A program made the position numbers and the translations under genes. DNA of 64,000 nt from Patiriisocius_A hiemis (GTDB lineage Bacteria > Bacteroidota > Bacteroidia > Flavobacteriales > Flavobacteriaceae): positions 434,001 through 498,000 of the forward strand of contig NZ_JAVRHZ010000001.1 in assembly GCF_031846325.1 (NCBI RefSeq), given 5' to 3'. Below the pieces are notes generated by a model. It did not search any database and was not told the origin of the DNA. It worked only from the letters and a program-made list of their open reading frames with translations. Position 1 is the stretch's first letter; every line of letters starts with the position of its first letter. Shown in pieces: positions 62,667-64,000 of this stretch.

Positions 62667-64000
62667 ATGAAAAGCGAAACTAAAGCTGCTATTGCATTTG
62701 ATTATGAAATTAAAAACCTAAGCAAACAAACGCTTATAAGTCTTTATAGGGCTATGTTAACTCCTAGGCTAATTGAAGAGAAAATGCTTATTCTATTACG
62801 TCAAGGAAAGATATCAAAGTGGTTTAGTGGTATTGGTCAAGAGGCTATTTCTGTTGGTATTACGTCAGTTTTAGATAATGATGAATATATCCTTCCTATG
62901 CACAGAAACTTAGGAGTTTTTACTACAAGAGAGATTCCTTTATATCGTCTTTTTTCGCAATGGCAAGGAAAAGCCAATGGTTTTACAAAAGGGCGTGACC
63001 GTAGTTTTCATTTTGGAACACAAGAGTTTAATATCGTTGGAATGATTTCACATCTAGGACCACAGTTTGGTGTAGCAGATGGAATTGCATTAGCTAATAA
63101 ATTAAAAAAGAATAACAAAGTTTGCGCTGTATTTACTGGAGAAGGCGGTACAAGTGAAGGAGATATTCATGAAGCTCTTAATGTGGCCTCGGTATGGCAA
63201 TTACCTGTTTTATTTTGTATAGAAAACAATGGGTATGGGCTTTCAACTCCTACAAAAGAACAATATAATTGTGAAAACCTAGCTGATAGAGGTATTGGAT
63301 ATGGTATGGAATCGCATATAATAGAAGGAAATAATATAATTGAAGTTTATACTAAAATTTCTGAAATAGTAGAGAGTATTCGTAAAAGTCCCCGTCCTGT
63401 TCTTATAGAGTTTAAAACCTTTAGAATGCGTGGACACGAAGAAGCAAGTGGAACAAAATATGTCCCACAAGATTTAATGGAACAATGGGAAGCAAAGGAC
63501 CCTGTTCTTAATTTTGAACGTTTTTTAATTGAAGAAAAAATTATCACCCAACGTGATGTTGATCGATTTACTTTAGATATTAAAGAAGAAATTGATAAAA
63601 ACTTACAAATAGCTTTCAATGAAGATGAAATACTTTCTACTGAAAGTAATGAATTAAATGATGTTTTTCAAAATCATATATATCAAGATGTTACACCTTC
63701 ATTAGAAAAAAAAGAAATACGCTTTGTAGATGCTATTTCTGAAGGCTTAAAACAAAGCATGGAGCGTTATGATAACTTAGTTATTATGGGGCAAGATATT
63801 GCAGAATACGGAGGTGTTTTTAAAATAACTGAAGGTTTTGTCGATGCTTTTGGAACCGATAGAGTTCGTAATACGCCTATTTGTGAAAGTGCAATTGTTT
63901 CTGCTTCAATGGGACTATCTATAAATGGCTATAAAGCTGTTATGGAAATGCAGTTTGCAGACTTTGCAACCTCTGGCTTTAATCCAATAGTTAATTATTT
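62667..64000 (+). CDS. Fused alpha/beta E1 of a branched-chain 2-oxoacid dehydrogenase-type complex, 3' truncated
   Basis: The frame from ATG 62667 is open to the window end (444 codons visible). Residues about 1-330 form the alpha (TPP-binding) part: [27 protein letters not shown], the TPP motif [15 protein letters not shown] to [10 protein letters not shown], and [12 protein letters not shown] linker follows, then the beta (transketolase-like) part begins near residue 348 with [32 protein letters not shown] and [14 protein letters not shown]. This is the single-chain arrangement of 2-oxoisovalerate dehydrogenase E1 typical of Bacteroidota. It decarboxylates branched 2-oxoacids for leucine, isoleucine and valine breakdown and for branched-chain fatty acid primers. 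A pyruvate or acetoin substrate is an alternative. Confidence 0.92.
   Translation, partial: MKSETKAAIAFDYEIKNLSKQTLISLYRAMLTPRLIEEKMLILLRQGKISKWFSGIGQEAISVGITSVLDNDEYILPMHRNLGVFTTREIPLYRLFSQWQGKANGFTKGRDRSFHFGTQEFNIVGMISHLGPQFGVADGIALANKLKKNNKVCAVFTGEGGTSEGDIHEALNVASVWQLPVLFCIENNGYGLSTPTKEQYNCENLADRGIGYGMESHIIEGNNIIEVYTKISEIVESIRKSPRPVLIEFKTFRMRGHEEASGTKYVPQDLMEQWEAKDPVLNFERFLIEEKIITQRDVDRFTLDIKEEIDKNLQIAFNEDEILSTESNELNDVFQNHIYQDVTPSLEKKEIRFVDAISEGLKQSMERYDNLVIMGQDIAEYGGVFKITEGFVDAFGTDRVRNTPICESAIVSASMGLSINGYKAVMEMQFADFATSGFNPIVNY

Noticed and set aside
63279..63619. Two minus-strand frames near the window end
   Set aside because: Both are antisense to the fused E1 gene, which runs off the window and is clearly coding.

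Overview
The window is AT-rich chromosomal DNA from a marine-type Flavobacteriaceae bacterium (phylum Bacteroidota). This rests on several things seen together: promoter elements of the Bacteroidota form TTG-N17-23-TAnnTTTG, almost no Shine-Dalgarno sequences, frequent short lipoprotein signals, a LptD/TamB/MCE envelope set, a bacillithiol gene (bshA), DUF4159 and DUF1835 genes, and a fused alpha/beta 2-oxoacid dehydrogenase E1. The species cannot be named from the sequence alone. Apart from one short pseudogene the window is densely coding, and no gene-free stretch exceeds 300 bases. I see no phage, transposon, integrase or CRISPR array.

Layout. 1-5.2 kb: the end of the NAD(P)HX repair enzyme, a TlpA-like lipoprotein, histidine ammonia-lyase, a GH12-like lipoprotein, and a DksA-type zinc finger gene that abuts an unknown gene in the same frame. 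5.2-16.7 kb: clpC and gyrA diverge, followed by a TPR protein, an NlpC/P60 hydrolase, a thiolase, a 7TM-HD phosphodiesterase and a DUF3124 lipoprotein. 16.8-23.1 kb: a Ser-Pro-Arg tRNA operon and a run of RNA-modification genes (THUMP-like and TrmH methyltransferases, RsmE, TsaD) mixed with small unknown genes. 23.2-33 kb: envelope biogenesis (TamB, LptD, amidase, MCE protein) plus RidA. 33-44.7 kb: iron-sulfur redox proteins, interrupted by a HAD-like and a methyltransferase gene, then a GH3/beta-lactamase fusion coupled to bshA, and a large FAD/Fe-S dehydrogenase of the YdiJ type. 44.7-51.5 kb: a lipoprotein, an LpxH-like phosphoesterase, chorismate synthase, a dicarboxylate symporter and two related secreted surface proteins.

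51.5-55 kb holds the most interesting unit: an operon of a GshB-like ATP-grasp ligase, a decayed PaaI thioesterase, an N-formylglutamate-amidohydrolase-like enzyme and a QEGLA/DUF1704 metallopeptidase. The organism has a bacillithiol gene, so a simple glutathione role for the ligase is doubtful. A ligase and peptidase pair acting on a peptide or protein tail is a plausible hypothesis. 55-64 kb: MutS2, a DCC oxidoreductase, uracil-DNA glycosylase, a 34-residue membrane microprotein, an operon of SUI1, DUF1835, nucleoside phosphorylase and a leaderless substrate-binding protein, a 2-oxoglutarate/Fe(II) oxygenase, and the start of the fused E1 dehydrogenase, which runs off the window.

Starts were chosen by ATG position, signal-peptide quality and family N-termini. 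Several genes appear to use TTG. No database search was run, so family names rest on motifs I could read.
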